A DNA stretch of 64,000 nucleotides, taken from contig VCAZ01000107.1 in assembly GCA_005784505.1 (NCBI GenBank), positions 1,044,001 through 1,108,000 of the forward strand. Reading direction: 5' to 3'. This stretch comes from Bagarius yarrelli (Eukaryota > Chordata > Actinopteri > Siluriformes > Sisoridae). Position 1 is the stretch's first letter. Each line of letters starts with the position of its first letter. The notes below the pieces were generated by a model. That model was not told the DNA's origin, did not search any database, and saw only the letters and a program-made list of their open reading frames with translations. Of this stretch, positions 1-11,169 are shown piece by piece. The position numbers and the translations under genes were made by a program.

Positions 1-115
1 TTAAGGGCCTTGCTCAGGGGTCCAACAGTGGCAACTTGGTGGTGCTGGAAATCGAACACTGATCTTCTAATTAGCAGTCCAACACCTTAACGACTGAGCT
101 ACAATTTTACCAACA
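1..115 (-). repeat. tRNA-derived SINE, cut by window edge
   Basis: Read on the minus strand, this has a tRNA-like head: an A-box-like 'TAGCTCAGTCGTTAAGGTGT', a B-box-like region near 45-60, then 'CACCACCAAGTTGCCACTGT' and the 'CCTGAGCAAGGCCCTTAA' body. The tail lies beyond position 1. The same unit recurs about fifteen times in the window. It is a Pol III-type retroposon, not a working tRNA, because no anticodon arm or 3' acceptor stem can be drawn. Confidence 0.8.
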
Positions 116-512
116 CACTTATATAAGCGTATCCTCCTCAAAGCTTCACAAAGTAGACAATTGTATAAAATAAAATTGTGTCTTTGTTTTAGATTTTCTT
201 ATTAATTATTCCTTGACTGGAACTAAGAAACACAACCCCTTATTCAGCATGACAATATCAACCCCCAAACACGCCCCTAACGCTCAACATTAAAAAGCAT
301 TCAAATAAAAAACTCAACTGTCCCGCACAGAGCCCTGACTAATCTCACTAGCATGAGCAAGTCACACTCCGCAATTTAATGGAAAACCTTTCGAGAAGTG
401 TGGAGGTTATAACAGGGGTAAGAATGAGACTAATTCTGAAATAGAATGTTACATACAGATGTGATGGTCATATGTCCCAACACGTTTCTCTGTTTAGTGT
501 TTTTTATAACTT
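116..512. other. AT-rich unique sequence
   Basis: Sequence between two SINE copies. I see no gene, repeat or distinctive motif. Confidence 0.5.
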
Positions 513-698
513 ACATTTACATCAACATTGGCATTTGGCAGACGTCCTTATCCAGAGCGACTTACATCTATCTCTTTAATACAACTGAGCGATTGGGGGT
601 TAAGGGCCTTGCTCAGGGACAGCTGCAGTGGCTGGGAATTGAACCCTGATCTTCAAATTAACAGTCCAACAACTTAACCTCTGCGCTAGCACCTCCCC
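513..698 (-). repeat. tRNA-derived SINE, nearly full length
   Basis: The minus strand carries the head (B box near 635-650), the body 'CCTGAGCAAGGCCCTTAACC' and the tail 'CGCTCTGGATAAGGACGTCT' followed by ATGTAAATGT. It is the most complete copy in the window. The 67-residue open frame here is a by-product of the SINE. Confidence 0.85.
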
Positions 699-1300
699 CT
701 ATACTTATAAAGCTATACTTCTAAATAAAGGTTTTAAAGGAAAGTTCTCAGGCATGCCTTACTGTTGTTATTTACTTTATTTGTCTCCATTTGCATCTGC
801 TCATGCACCAAGTTGCCTGAAGAGAAATCCAGAGTCCAAGGCCTCGTTCCTCTACACTCTCTGCCGCCAGACTTGTAGATCTTTAATTATAGATCATGTT
901 CTTTTGGCCCTGTTTTAGAGCGACCCCCAGACTGGCTTTGCTCATGTCATCCACTTGAAAGTTTGAAAACCTCCAGTGACAGGAATATTAATGTGCCAGC
1001 AGTGTCATATCAGTTTCAGCTCATGCATATTCAATGTCCCCACAGCTCTCGAAGATTTATGTCAGACTGTGCACAAGTGTGGTTTCTCACCATTTTAGAT
1101 AATAGCATGCTAAACTGATGTTATCAGAAAGAGTCTCTCTCTCTTTCTTTCTACCTCTCTCTCTCTCTTTCTCTTTCTCACTCACTTTTTCTCTGTCCTC
1201 TCTTTTACCACTTTGTTCTCTCTATCAGTGTCTTACTCGATTCTTTTGTTTGAGCTGGTGTGATTAAGGTCATTTTAACACATTGGTTTGCCCTGAGTGT
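699..1300. other. Unique sequence with CT tract
   Basis: Unique sequence with an impure CT tract at about 1131-1200 and no recognisable gene. The 770-1130 part is of mixed composition and could include conserved non-coding DNA, but nothing specific supports that. Confidence 0.4.
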
Positions 1301-1399
1301 TAATATGTTAAATGTGAAGCGGACGCAAGGTCCTGTTCGAGATACTATACTTCATCACTCGCTTTTTTACACATGCCTGTTGATCCACTTCAAATTTTG

Positions 1400-2105
1400 T
1401 ACATTGGCCAGCAACGGTACCGGGTCCTGTTGACCTGCCGGCCTTTTGTCCTTCTCCCTTTCTGGACTCTAACCAGGAAAGAGAGCACAGGGCAGGTACA
1501 TCCATAGAGTTGCCGCATGGAGAAGGTCAGATCAGCTGTTCGTCTTTTTTGGACGATAAGCAGATGGTTGGTTGAGGCCATCACTCTAGCTTATAAGAAC
1601 TCTGGCCCTCCGGTCCTGGAAGGGCTTAGAGCACATTCTACCAGGGATATAGCGGACTGCAAGCCCTTGGCATTGAGGGTACCTTTGTTAGGTATTTGTA
1701 GGGTGAAAAGTTGGGCTGCTGTTGGGTTGTTTAACCTAGATCTAACTTGGTGTTATGGCAACATTGGTATCTTGTTCTATAAGTGTTTTGACACAGCTCA
1801 AGTTCCTGAAGTGGAACGTCTCAAGGTAACATATGTATCCATGGCTTCTCAAGGGATTGAGACACTAGGTCACTTGCCATACCACCAGTGTCCCTGGCCG
1901 TGCTGCATGTAAGCTTACCAAGGCTTGGTGCTGCTCGTGTTTATATAGCATTACTTTCTGGTTGATCAGGTCACCCGCCTGTGATGTTATGCTTACACAC
2001 ATGCTTAGGGCCGAAGGTTATAAAAGGGCAATCCAAAAGTGCTTCATTGCAGCACCTCGTTCCTCATGGAACCAGGTATATACGTAACCTGGAGACGTTT
2101 TTGCT
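1400..2105 (+). mobile_element. DIRS-type retrotransposon relic A, 3' part
   Basis: This is the 3' part of a tyrosine-recombinase (DIRS) retrotransposon. It contains the decayed C-terminal recombinase coding region (1450-1780) followed by the terminal repeat region. Two short copies of the DIRS end motif face each other: 'CAGCTCAAGTTCCTGAAG' at about 1796-1813, and an inverted counterpart at about 2046-2098 that includes 'CTCGTTCC' and 'ACGTAACCTGGAGACG'. DIRS elements integrate by recombinase instead of a DDE integrase, so no target duplication is expected. RT and gag are absent, so this is a 5'-truncated copy. Confidence 0.8.
1461..1912 (+). pseudogene. DIRS tyrosine recombinase C-terminus, broken
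   Basis: In one frame (about 1479-1556) the sequence reads as a recombinase segment ending 'SDQLFVFFGR' at a stop. A +1/-1 shift then opens the 1517-1912 frame, which gives 'ISRWLVEAITLAYKNSG' and 'GLRAHSTRD'. Tyrosine recombinases use an R-H-x-x-R...Y active site. The HxxR box (H at 1634-1636) is intact. The position aligned with the catalytic tyrosine, before 'NLDL', is phenylalanine (codon 1730-1732), and several residues before it are deleted. The reading frame past about 1760 is terminal-repeat sequence, not protein. The copy is dead, through both a frameshift and loss of the nucleophile. Confidence 0.78.
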
Positions 2106-2109
2106 TTGT

Positions 2110-2400
2110 GCTATGTGTGTGTGTAATTTCACACAGTACAGTAGATACCAATGTTTTTAATAATCAGTCATAATTAGCTCTTTAAACTTCTATTTAACTC
2201 TCCTATTTAATCGCCTTATTGCTCTTATTTTTATAGGTGGTTTGTAGCAATCTATTTAACAAGCTTTAAAACCGGGAAAAATGAATTAAAACAAAAGTTT
2301 TACCACACAATCATATTGAAAAGTGTCACTTTACAGTGGTCGCATTTGTCTTTTCTCTGTATCTATTTGAAGGAGATGTTTCCCGCTGATTAATGAGCCT
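2110..2400. other. AT-rich unique sequence
   Basis: AT-rich sequence after the DIRS end. I see nothing specific in it. Confidence 0.4.
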
Positions 2401-3300
2401 ACAATTTCCCTGTATCACTTACTAAGCATGAGAAAAAGGGGAAAGGCCAAAAGAAATATGTACATTCTTTTTTCTTCCCTCTCTTTCTCCTGCCTCTTTC
2501 CAATAAATGAGTGATTTATATTCCAATAAAATGTCCAAAAAGAAAAAAAAACCCAACGTTGTATATTCACACAGTGCAGCTGATTAGCGCTTGCAACACA
2601 GGAAGCGGAAACACACTGTTTCCTCTGACGCAGCATGGCACCGCGGGTCTGTCAGCGATGACAATTAGATTTATAGCTTCAATTAGCCAAAAGTAAAATA
2701 GCCAAATTATTCATAGGCTGCTTAAAACGACGCCGAAGACATTATGCATTGCTTTCTGTGAATAATTGAATCTTTCATTTGCGGAGTATGAGAGAATAGC
2801 TAATTTATTAATAGACAGATGCAAAGCCAAGTCAAACCGCCTTTCCTCGGGGTGGAAGCACTTTCAAGACGAGTCCTCGTTAAAGGAGTTAGGAATTGAT
2901 GAGTCCTGGTGCTGCCGGTGGAATGTAAAGTTTACCCACAAACACCAAAGTGGAAAGAGGCTTCAAGCTCAGTAGGCGAAGGTCTCACGTCAGCATCGCG
3001 AGCTCGGAGATTCCTGTCACATGAAATATTTAACGTGCTGTGTTTATTAACAGAATGAAAGACTTTTTCCCCTTGATTTGTGCACACTGACATTGTGCTT
3101 ATGACAAACACAGAAGCAGAAAAAATATCAGTTCAGGTCCTTGATCCATAATGGATGACACTCCTTGCTTTTGCAGAAAGAGCATTATTGAAGAAATGGG
3201 GCAGATGTGCCGAGCTCGTTTGTCAACTTCACCATTTTGTCAACAACAACGATAGGAAGTCGCGTTCACGCCGCATTGTTAGTCACATATTGCCTCAGTG
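2400..3300. promoter_or_regulatory. Candidate conserved non-coding block
   Basis: Repeat-free, mixed-composition sequence with clustered homeodomain-like sites. CAATTAG occurs at 2662-2668 and again at 2680-2686, 18 bp apart, followed by 'AAATTATTCATAGG'. This resembles vertebrate developmental enhancers. The open frames at 2415-2975 are short, overlap on both strands and match nothing I know. Regulatory function is inferred from composition only. Confidence 0.4.
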
Positions 3301-4780
3301 CATTTTTTAAGCCACATGATAATTATTACAACAAAATGTGTTGCGTTTAAGCAACAACACATTACAGTGCTTCATAATGCTATGAAACGATCCTGTTCCT
3401 AAAGGCTACAATTTGTAATTGTCACTAGAAATTGGTGTGTTAGCATTCTCTAACTGTGCCTAGTCTAAAATATACACCAGATTTAATATTGCTCCAGATT
3501 CATATGCAGGATATTTCTTACCAAATATAATAAAGCCACACTGTCGCATTTAAATATACAGTATCTGGTCTGGGTATTAAAGCCGTCTGTGTTTGTTTTA
3601 TAACTATTCTAATAAAGCTTATTCAGAGGAGTGGCAGTAGATAATCACTCAGATTAGCTCATTTCCTTCCCAGTTCTAATTCCTACATATTGTTTAATAG
3701 ATGTGTGGCTCCTCAAACTCCTACGTGCTCATGCCTCAATTACAGCCAGCCGTTTATAGGGTTTTTATAGCTTAATGTACCATACAGGAAGTGCACTGGG
3801 GAAATTCCAAACATCCATCTCAGGGAGAATGATGAATCTTTCCGCAGCCTCCTTGGCAGTGATCACTGACCCTTAAGACTGGTTTTGTCTGCAAAATGTC
3901 CGAAAATCACCTTTTTTTTTGGTTAGTTGGATTAGTCCACTTTATTTAAGTAGTGTGAGAAAAAAGTGGGTGAGACGGGATACCGTTCACAAGCAGAAGA
4001 CACTCATGAGTATTAGGTTATTAAGTGTGTTTTAAAAAGGAAAAATGGAAAAAAATGTTTTGTCTGTTTAATGCTGTTGTCTGTTAAATGAAATGCAGAA
4101 GAAAAAGGAAAGAAAAGAAAAGTCAGCTGTTAAGAAAAGGGAAAAGAATCAGCTGTTTCCTGTTTTTAACCATGATGAAGGGATGGCAGACGAGAATGCA
4201 GGCTTTGGTGTTGCAGATCCTACAATTATCTTTTCAATTCCATTTTATTAAATTAAAAGTCGTAATATTTACGTTTGGTAATGTGCTATACATTGATTGT
4301 GTAAGCAGTCGAGAAATGACTGACAACAACTCTGTAGGATATTACTATAAATCAGTGGTGTGCAGTCGGAGTCTCCTTCTATAAATATTAAGTGAACCAA
4401 AAACTTCTTGAAAACTTGATCATATGTTTCTGTTAATGTTATTGATTAAATATTTATTTAAGCCTTTATTTAAGCTCTTTATATAAAGACCACAATAGAC
4501 ACGTTAATAGAACTGCCTCATGAGTTCCCATGTGCTTCGTCCAATCAGCAACAACCCTATGCTCTAGTAAGTCATCTATTGGTCTTTTTTAACTGACTTT
4601 TGTGTATGTGTTTTTTTTATTTACTGATATGATCAAGTTCTGCATCAAGTGTTGACCTGATAACAACTGCATTCTTGGTTGCTCCCTGACTTCTAAGATG
4701 TTTTAGCACCTCTTTAACACCCGCCTTAATAAACAATGGTTTTGTGAAATTCCACACACCCCCTTTCACTCGTAGGTTTA
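3300..4780. other. AT-rich unique sequence
   Basis: Long AT-rich stretch with short oligo-A and oligo-T runs. The 98-codon frame at 4088-4384 is lysine-rich, then hydrophobic and unfamiliar, and its codons look random. No gene or repeat family recognised. Confidence 0.4.
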
Positions 4781-5002
4781 TTAAAAATGCATGCCTTCAG
4801 GACTGTATTCTATTCAGGAGTAGTGCACTGGGTACTTTATTCCAGACTCCAACAAGAGTTTGGAAAAAGACAATGTTTGGGGCAAAAAACTAATATATAC
4901 ATATTAACATGTCCGGTTCTACTTATTCTACATACCTTCATGTCCACCTTTATAAGCCGGTATAATTCTTATATGTGTTCCAGTTCATCCTAAAAGAGTT
5001 TA

Positions 5003-5130
5003 GTGATGTTGGGGTTACAACTCATCACATCTGCATGTCTGTATGGATCTCAGGAGCTTTGTGCACAGGAGCATTGACATACTGGAACATGGTGATTGGT
5101 GATTGGACCTCTTAGTTCCTGCTAAGGTAG
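5003..5130 (+). repeat. Decayed short DNA-transposon fragment
   Basis: The segment with 'AGCTTTGTGCACAGGAGCAT' and the following 'ACTGGAACATG' matches the middle of a repeat that I know as common in fish genomes (consensus near 'GCTTTGTGCACTGGGGCA'). The same region appears at 48500-48790. The transposon class is not determined from the fragment. Confidence 0.5.
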
Positions 5131-5152
5131 ATCTAAATGCCAGAGTTCGTGC

Positions 5153-5462
5153 AAACACACACACATATACACACTAAGTAAGTTATAAACCAAGTTCCCG
5201 AACCAACTATTACACACACACACACCCCTACACACACACAAACACATGCACTGCCCACGTTATAAACCAGGTATTCACACCAGCTATCACTCACACAAAA
5301 CACACACACACACACACACCACAGGCTAACTAAGTTATAAACCAGGTACCCACACACCAACTATCACACACACACAAACACATGCACTGCCCACGTTATA
5401 AACCAGGTATTCACACCAGCTATCACTCACACAAAACACACACACACACACACACACATATT
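5153..5462. repeat. Compound CA-rich minisatellite
   Basis: Four units each start 'GTTATAAACCA' (5182, 5259, 5334, 5395), joined by (CA)n runs. Units 1 and 3 resemble each other ('...CCAACTATCACAC'), and units 2 and 4 are near identical ('GGTATTCACACCAGCTATCA'), so the array has an A-B-A-B higher-order structure with a period of about 136-152 bp. Confidence 0.9.
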
Positions 5463-5925
5463 TACATATGGGCTTCTTCCCCTATTGAAATAAAACCCAG
5501 CCATTTTTTATCATGATGTGAATAAACTGTGATAAAATAAAAAAAAGAGCATGTGATTAGTAACTGAATCACTGTTTGACGACGATGGCGTAACTAATAC
5601 CGATGTGAAGTTTTTATTTTAATTTGGGCTGCGCTGTAGTAACAGTAGTGTGTGTTTATAACACAGAGCTTCTGCACAGTATATGACAATAGAACATCCC
5701 ATTCATGACTATTTGTCACTTACTAATGAACTTCTTCTCATTTCACAGCAGGTGCATGTCAAGCTTTCGTTCATTAACACACTGTTACATGAACGCGTGA
5801 AAGAATGAAGGAAAATAGACTTTTGGGGAAACAGTGAGGAACCTGCATGCATCATTAGTGTTCAGATTGCTCTACTGTGGCAACATCATCCACAAGACTC
5901 AGCCAACTCCAACTCACAGCTAAAT
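5463..5925. other. Unique sequence
   Basis: Mixed-composition sequence between the CA minisatellite and the CT tract. No gene or known repeat seen. Confidence 0.4.
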
Positions 5926-5930
5926 CCTGC

Positions 5931-6191
5931 ATCTCTCTCTGTCTCTCTCTCTCTCTGTCTCTCTATTTCGGTCTTTCTCGCGCTCTCTCTCCCTCCCTCT
6001 CTCTCTCTCTTCTCTCTCTCGCTCTCTTTCCCTGTCTCTCTTCCCATTTCACTCTCCCTTTATCTCTCTCTTTTTCTTACTCTCCATCTCTTTCTCTCTC
6101 TTGCCCTACCTCGATCTAACTCTCTCTCGCTCTCTCTTTCTCTCTCTCTCTCTCTTCCTTTCTATTGTTCCCTCTCTCTTCCTCTGTTTTA

Positions 6192-6223
<32 letters not shown>

Positions 6224-6243
6224 GTGTTTTTATCTCTCTATCT
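5931..6243. repeat. Long polypyrimidine (CT)n tract
   Basis: About 310 bp of nearly pure C and T on the plus strand, broken by occasional G and A. The serine/leucine-rich open frames here are low-complexity translations, not genes. Confidence 0.95.
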
Positions 6244-6379
6244 CAGCGTCCCACACTCCTGCTACTGTACTCTGCTTGTCATCCCCCCAAAAAAATTCTC
6301 ACGGAAACCGCATATGAGAAAGAGAGAGAGGGTCACAAAAAATACCACAAAAGTGTCCAACTAAGAGATGTTTTTGACT

Positions 6380-6700
6380 GGTCAAGAGAAAGGAAAAATA
6401 AACAAGATGTGCCTGGAAGAAGGGGGAAGGATAAGTGTTTCCATCCTTATTCCAGCTGTTTTCCCATGGAGGAGCAGGTTTATTTAACTATGTTTACCAG
6501 ATATTTCCAGCGAATTCACCCTCCAACCACGAACCAGTAACAATTTCCTGCATCAACACCTGTTAAAACATCTTATCACATAAAATACTTTTAAAAGAAG
6601 TCACTAGCTACAAGTGTGTATTCTAAAATGTAACAATAAAAATTATAAATATTTCATATTTCAGTGTCTTTAAATAAATGTTTAAATGAATGTGTTTACA
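6380..6700. other. Unique sequence
   Basis: The first 180 bp are of balanced composition ('TTCCAGCGAATTCACCCTCC') and could be conserved. The rest is AT-rich. No gene seen. Confidence 0.35.
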
Positions 6701-6702
6701 CA

Positions 6703-6704
<2 letters not shown>

Positions 6705-6740
<36 letters not shown>

Positions 6741-6831
6741 GAGGATGTAGAGAATAGGATAAGGTGGAGGCAGATGATTCGCTGTTGTGACCCCTAAAAG
6801 GGAACAGCCGGAAGGAGAAGAAGAAGAAGTT
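6705..6831 (+). repeat. (GT)n followed by retroposon 3' end
   Basis: A (GT)n run at 6705-6738 leads into a 90-bp segment with 'GATGATTCGCTGTTGTGACC', 'CCTAAAAGGGAACAGCCG' and a (GAA)n tail. I recognise this as the 3' end of a repeat frequent in fish, ending in an AGAAGAAG tail as non-LTR elements do. It is strongly 5' truncated. Confidence 0.6.
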
Positions 6832-6892
6832 TACAAGTCATTTAGTTTTACTTAATATCATTATTATTATTAATATTATTGGCCAATGGTCT

Positions 6893-6994
6893 GAGAGACA
6901 GAGGAAGAGGGGGAGAGAAAGGGAGAGAGAGAGAGATGGAGAGAGATGGAGAGAGAGAGAGATGTCTCTTTCTCTCTCTCCTTCTCTCTCTCTC
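6893..6994. repeat. GA tract joined to CT tract
   Basis: (GA)n-rich sequence at 6893-6963 switches to (CT)n-rich sequence at 6964-6994, forming an imperfect inverted repeat able to fold into a hairpin. Confidence 0.9.
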
Positions 6995-7093
6995 AATATT
7001 CAAGATTCAAAGGTTGCTTAATAAACATGACAAATGTACATTTGTATTGCAAAAGCACGGCTACAGGAGAACAGAAATTACATATAGTATATG

Positions 7094-7132
<39 letters not shown>

Positions 7133-7146
7133 ATAGAGAGAGAGAT
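7094..7146. repeat. Compound (AT)n(GT)n(GA)n
   Basis: Three adjacent dinucleotide runs: AT at 7094-7113, GT at 7114-7132 and GA at 7135-7146. Confidence 0.95.
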
Positions 7147-7231
7147 GTAATGCTGGACTTCATTTAATTAATTTTAAGAAATTTATCAAGTGACTGTACT
7201 TTTTACTAATATTATTGCTTATATCTAACCC

Positions 7232-7233
<2 letters not shown>

Positions 7234-7264
<31 letters not shown>
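7234..7264. repeat. (AT)n microsatellite
   Basis: About 15 TA repeats. Confidence 0.95.
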
Positions 7265-7265
<1 letters not shown>

Positions 7266-8025
7266 CTACCATCTACTGGCATGTTGTACTGTATATACGG
7301 CAGTCTATTTATATTTCTATAGTTTTCCCCCAGAAATGTCTGCCTCTGTCAGTAGAATATACAAATATGCACATCTGTATTACCAAAGACTGGAAACAGA
7401 GATATAAAACCAACAAGTACAGAATGACAAAATAAACACTGTTCCAAATACAATAAAATAAGAGGAAAAAAGTAAAAAGAATAAACATCAGAATATCTAA
7501 AAGATGTCAAAATGTAAGGAATAAGTAAAATTATGTAAATATTAGTGTTTAAAACTTGTGACTTTAAAACTTCAATGTGGAGGATAAAGTGTTATTAGGA
7601 ACTCTATAAAAGAAAGTAATTGTTGTATATTATGTGTTACGTGTGTGTAGTTTAAATTGCTTATTAACTATTTTTAAACTGAGATCATTAATAATAAAAA
7701 ATTTTACCGGGCTGCTGAATAGATTGTTCTTTTGCATGCTAGTTGTTTTGGTTTGGCTTGGTTTAGCGAAGCTAAGGACTTTTCTGGAAGCACAAAAGCC
7801 TGGCATGAACTATAGGTGAACCCATCATGTGAGGACTTTATTGAGAGACCTTTTGATTTTTTTTTGACTCCTCTTTCCCTTCAACATGATCAAAAGTTCA
7901 GAAAGCTGTGTATTTTGTATTCAGGGAGGAGTGAACCTTTGAAACCCTCTGGATTAAAGAGCACTGTCAGTCGGTTCTCAAGCAGAGGAGAAAGCAGGGC
8001 TTATAGTTCGCAAAAATGTGAATGC
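7265..8025. other. AT-rich unique sequence
   Basis: AT-rich DNA with A-rich runs. The frames at 7634-7819 and 7816-8202 are unfamiliar, and the second runs into a GT microsatellite. No gene recognised. Confidence 0.4.

Positions 8026-8026
<1 letters not shown>

Positions 8027-8059
<33 letters not shown>
8027..8059. repeat. (GT)n microsatellite
   Basis: About 16 TG repeats. Confidence 0.95.
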
Positions 8060-8061
<2 letters not shown>

Positions 8062-8199
8062 CATGATGAAGGTTTTAGAAGGGAAACATCAGTAGGCCTG
8101 AGAGTGAGTCATGAATCTGTCAGTGTTTCTCTACAAACACCTTTTCTCCTGTTGCACAGGCTCCTGTGTGGGGTGTCCACACTTTACTGTCATTCTGAA

Positions 8200-8450
8200 T
8201 AAACCCATCCGGTTGAATTAGCACTCCTGAGCTGAACATTTTCCCTGCTGATTGGGGTTTTGGAAATTTGCCCTCTGCGCCTTCAGTTGATCCACATTAA
8301 TTGTATTTGGACAGATCTCCAGAGGTTTCTGACAGATTTTCAGCTATTAGACTGTGATGACCGATTTACATCAGCTCACCTACAATTATTAGAGCACAGA
8401 ATGCTATAAGAGCGGAAAATGTAGGGACTGAGCAGTCTGTCTGTCTGATC
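8200..8450. promoter_or_regulatory. Possible conserved non-coding block
   Basis: Balanced, repeat-free sequence ('TGCTGATTGGGGTTTTGGAA') with an ATTGG (CCAAT complement) motif. Regulatory role is inferred from composition only. Confidence 0.3.
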
Positions 8451-8532
8451 ATGAGCTTAGTCATACCAGAGTGCGGTGGATATGGATAACGAATGCTAAT
8501 ATTGGAATATAAATTTAAAAAAAAAATAAAGT

Positions 8533-8580
8533 ATATATATATATAATATATATATATTATATATATCTATATATATCATA
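8533..8580. repeat. AT-rich palindromic repeat
   Basis: Alternating TA with short interruptions; largely self-complementary. Confidence 0.9.
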
Positions 8581-8689
8581 GCAATTATGGTTTTATTGGT
8601 TATATAAAAAAAGTATAGGTTTTTTTTTCGTTTTGTTTTTTTTTATTTACCAGAAAATGATTTTGGTTAGAATTTTAAAGGAAACATTT

Positions 8690-9110
8690 TAGAATATTAC
8701 TTAAGTTTTAAAGTTTTAAAGTATGTAATATTTGTTGTAATTAAGTATAAAAAAGCATAAGTATAAAACATAATAAATATTTTTGAGTACTGAAGTGAAA
8801 GTACAAGTAAATACAAAATAGAAAAGCAAGAAATACTTTTAAAAAAAATTGTTTCAGCAAAAATTATGTTCAGTTTTAACTTCCTTCCATTTTCTTTTTT
8901 CTCTGAATTAATAAAAAATTATTATGTTTATATATTATTATAATATTATTATATATATTTAATGTAATTGTCACTACGTTTTTAACATTTATCTATTCAT
9001 TCATTTATCTACCTAAAATAGTTACAAGTAAAATTCTAGTAGTAAGATTTATAAGTGAAGCCTTTTCATTTGAAATACTGGTTAGAATGAATTTTAACTC
9101 CCAAAACAAC
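8690..9110. repeat. Decayed AT-rich transposon remnant
   Basis: Contains 'TTACTTAAGTTTTAAAG' and 'GAGTACTGAAGTGAAAGTAC'. These resemble a fish repeat whose ends are rich in ACTTAAGTAAAGTAC-type words. A related copy lies at 11170-11920. Both share an 'AAATTGTTT' neighbourhood. Very old, with limits uncertain. Confidence 0.4.
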
Positions 9111-9359
9111 CATTTTAAGCTTTAAAGTTGAAAGTTTTAAGCATAACCTTTTATATAATACTTTGGAGTAAATTTATAACTGTTTATTATCATTTTAAGA
9201 TTAAACATCAGGTTGTGGTTCATGAGGGTGAATCTGTATTGTATAAACTAAATCAAAACAATTTGTCTAATAAAAATAGAAACTTGGTAGCCATTAAAAA
9301 TCAAACTAGTCAACTTTTATTTTTTTAAATGTTTTTGATTTACACCAGTATTAAATGTG

Positions 9360-9780
9360 TCTATAACCCGTGAGTCCCTTACACATAGTCACAGCGGGAT
9401 CCTCACATGTCCTCACTCCCTCATTCTTCCCTCAGTTTGGAAAATGCCCTTGTTTGTTGGCTGAAATTAGCTCAACTCAGTCACTCTCCAGACTCTGGAG
9501 TCGCCCATCTCTCCATGCCCTCCACTCTCCTTAAGCGCCTCTCCACTCAATGGCCCAGCACCCAGCTGGGAGGCCCATTGATGGCCCACTGCAGTCTGAT
9601 TGTTTCCTATGGACGAGGGGAGGAGAGGCGGAGCCAGCTGTGCCGCCCTAAACCCGCCTCCACACATTGAATCCAGTCTAGCAGGTGTAAACATCCAGCA
9701 CTTCGCTCCCCATGAGTGGGCAGCTAAGGACCCAAGGTAGTCACGGAGGGCTCCTCTGAGGAATTAAGAAATTAAAAAGA
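9360..9780. promoter_or_regulatory. Candidate conserved non-coding block
   Basis: GC-balanced, repeat-free sequence that stands out from its AT-rich surroundings ('CACCCAGCTGGGAGGCCCAT'). Open frames on both strands (9407-9694) reflect the lack of stops in GC-rich DNA and match no family I know. Enhancer or other conserved function is inferred. Confidence 0.35.
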
Positions 9781-10620
9781 GGAAAGAAAGGGGCAGTGAA
9801 GGAGGAAATCGAGAGGGGTGAGAAGGAAGAGAAAGTCAGGCCATCTAGAAAAGGCCCAGGTGTTCATGAAGCAAGCACGATAACCTTTGGCATTTTATTC
9901 TAAGTGAAAGCCAGCGAGAGCTTTTTCATGCTCCAGAAGTCGCTATAATAAAAAGAAGAGTCTTTGCTTTCAATGTCCAGGTGAGATTGTTTGTATCCTG
10001 TGTTGTGACAATATACGACCCACCAGGAAAAAAAGAATCTGCTGCTCCCTCCAGGCTGAGACGTGATAGGGTTTTTATCCCTGCTTCAAAAAACACTGAT
10101 TTTGTACAAAAAAAAAAAAAGAAAGAACAAGGGGTAAAAATATTTTCATTTTTATACATTCCTACAAAGACCATTTTATTTAGAGATTTGTATATCTCTT
10201 TTACCCCCATCCTTCAAACGCATCCCTGTTAAATGCCTCTGCTTAAGGAGGTCTTAACACCTGACACCTGTGATTCTTATATTTATATAAACTCTTATTC
10301 TGTGTGCTGAGGATGAATCTGCAAAATGAAAGCTCATTACTGTCTGTTTTCTTTCTAGCTCTTTCTGTTTCTTTGCTCAGGTCGCCTTATTTACTAGGAA
10401 GATGGCATTCAAACTCTAATCCGCTTAGTGTTGGATTTCAGGTGTACTTACAGCCTCATGCACCTGCTAAACTGCCGTCTCTGTAAGCTGTACAAACACA
10501 TGACAAATTGCAGCGTCTTCTCAGATCCGAGTAAATGGGATGCTTTAGAGCAGGAACCTGAATACAGTATTATTATAGGATAGTCATTTCCTTACCTACA
10601 TCATACAGGGAGACCTGTGA
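9780..10620. other. Unique sequence, partly conserved-looking
   Basis: Purine-rich at 9770-9850, an A run near 10110, then balanced sequence at 10210-10520. No exon recognised; short frames on both strands are unconvincing. Confidence 0.35.
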
Positions 10621-10636
10621 GGGGCACCGCCATTAC

Positions 10637-10668
<32 letters not shown>

Positions 10669-10840
10669 TCATAGCCATTTAATGATCATTTATTATTATT
10701 ATTAATAATAATAACAAAAATAAAAATAATAAAAATAAAAATAATAACAATAGTAATAATAATAAAAAGTTAAAAAAAATAATAATAACCAAATTAAAAA
10801 AGGGTTATTATTTAACAATAAAAAAAATATTTAATATAAT
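10637..10840. repeat. (AAT)n and A/T-rich repeat
   Basis: About 11 AAT repeats at 10637-10670, followed by impure ATT/AAT/AAAAT repeats. Confidence 0.9.
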
Positions 10841-11165
10841 AAATCTTTGTATAACCGATGTGTCTCCATTGACTGACAGAAGGAGGTTTGGACTTCATAG
10901 AAGACTTTGAGTAGCCATGAGGGCATCTGATTGATCTGTAAAGCAACCAATCACAGTTTCTTTTGTTTGGAATGTAAAAAAGATACAGTCAATGTCTCTC
11001 CAAAAACTGGTGCAACTATCGATCGTTCATTTTCTTTTTTTTAACATGCCACTTGTTTCCTCTTTATTTAACCATGTGTGTCTTCCTTGATGTTACATTA
11101 AAATCACATAAATGTAAAATATATTACTATAATAAAAGCTTTTTTAAATGTAGGTGAAATTTCCC
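10841..11165. other. Unique sequence
   Basis: AT-rich unique sequence. Nothing recognised. Confidence 0.35.
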
Positions 11166-11169
11166 CCGA

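Noticed and set aside
1517..1912. 131-codon frame as a host gene
   Set aside because: It matches the DIRS recombinase C-terminus, then runs into the element's terminal repeat, and is frameshifted upstream.
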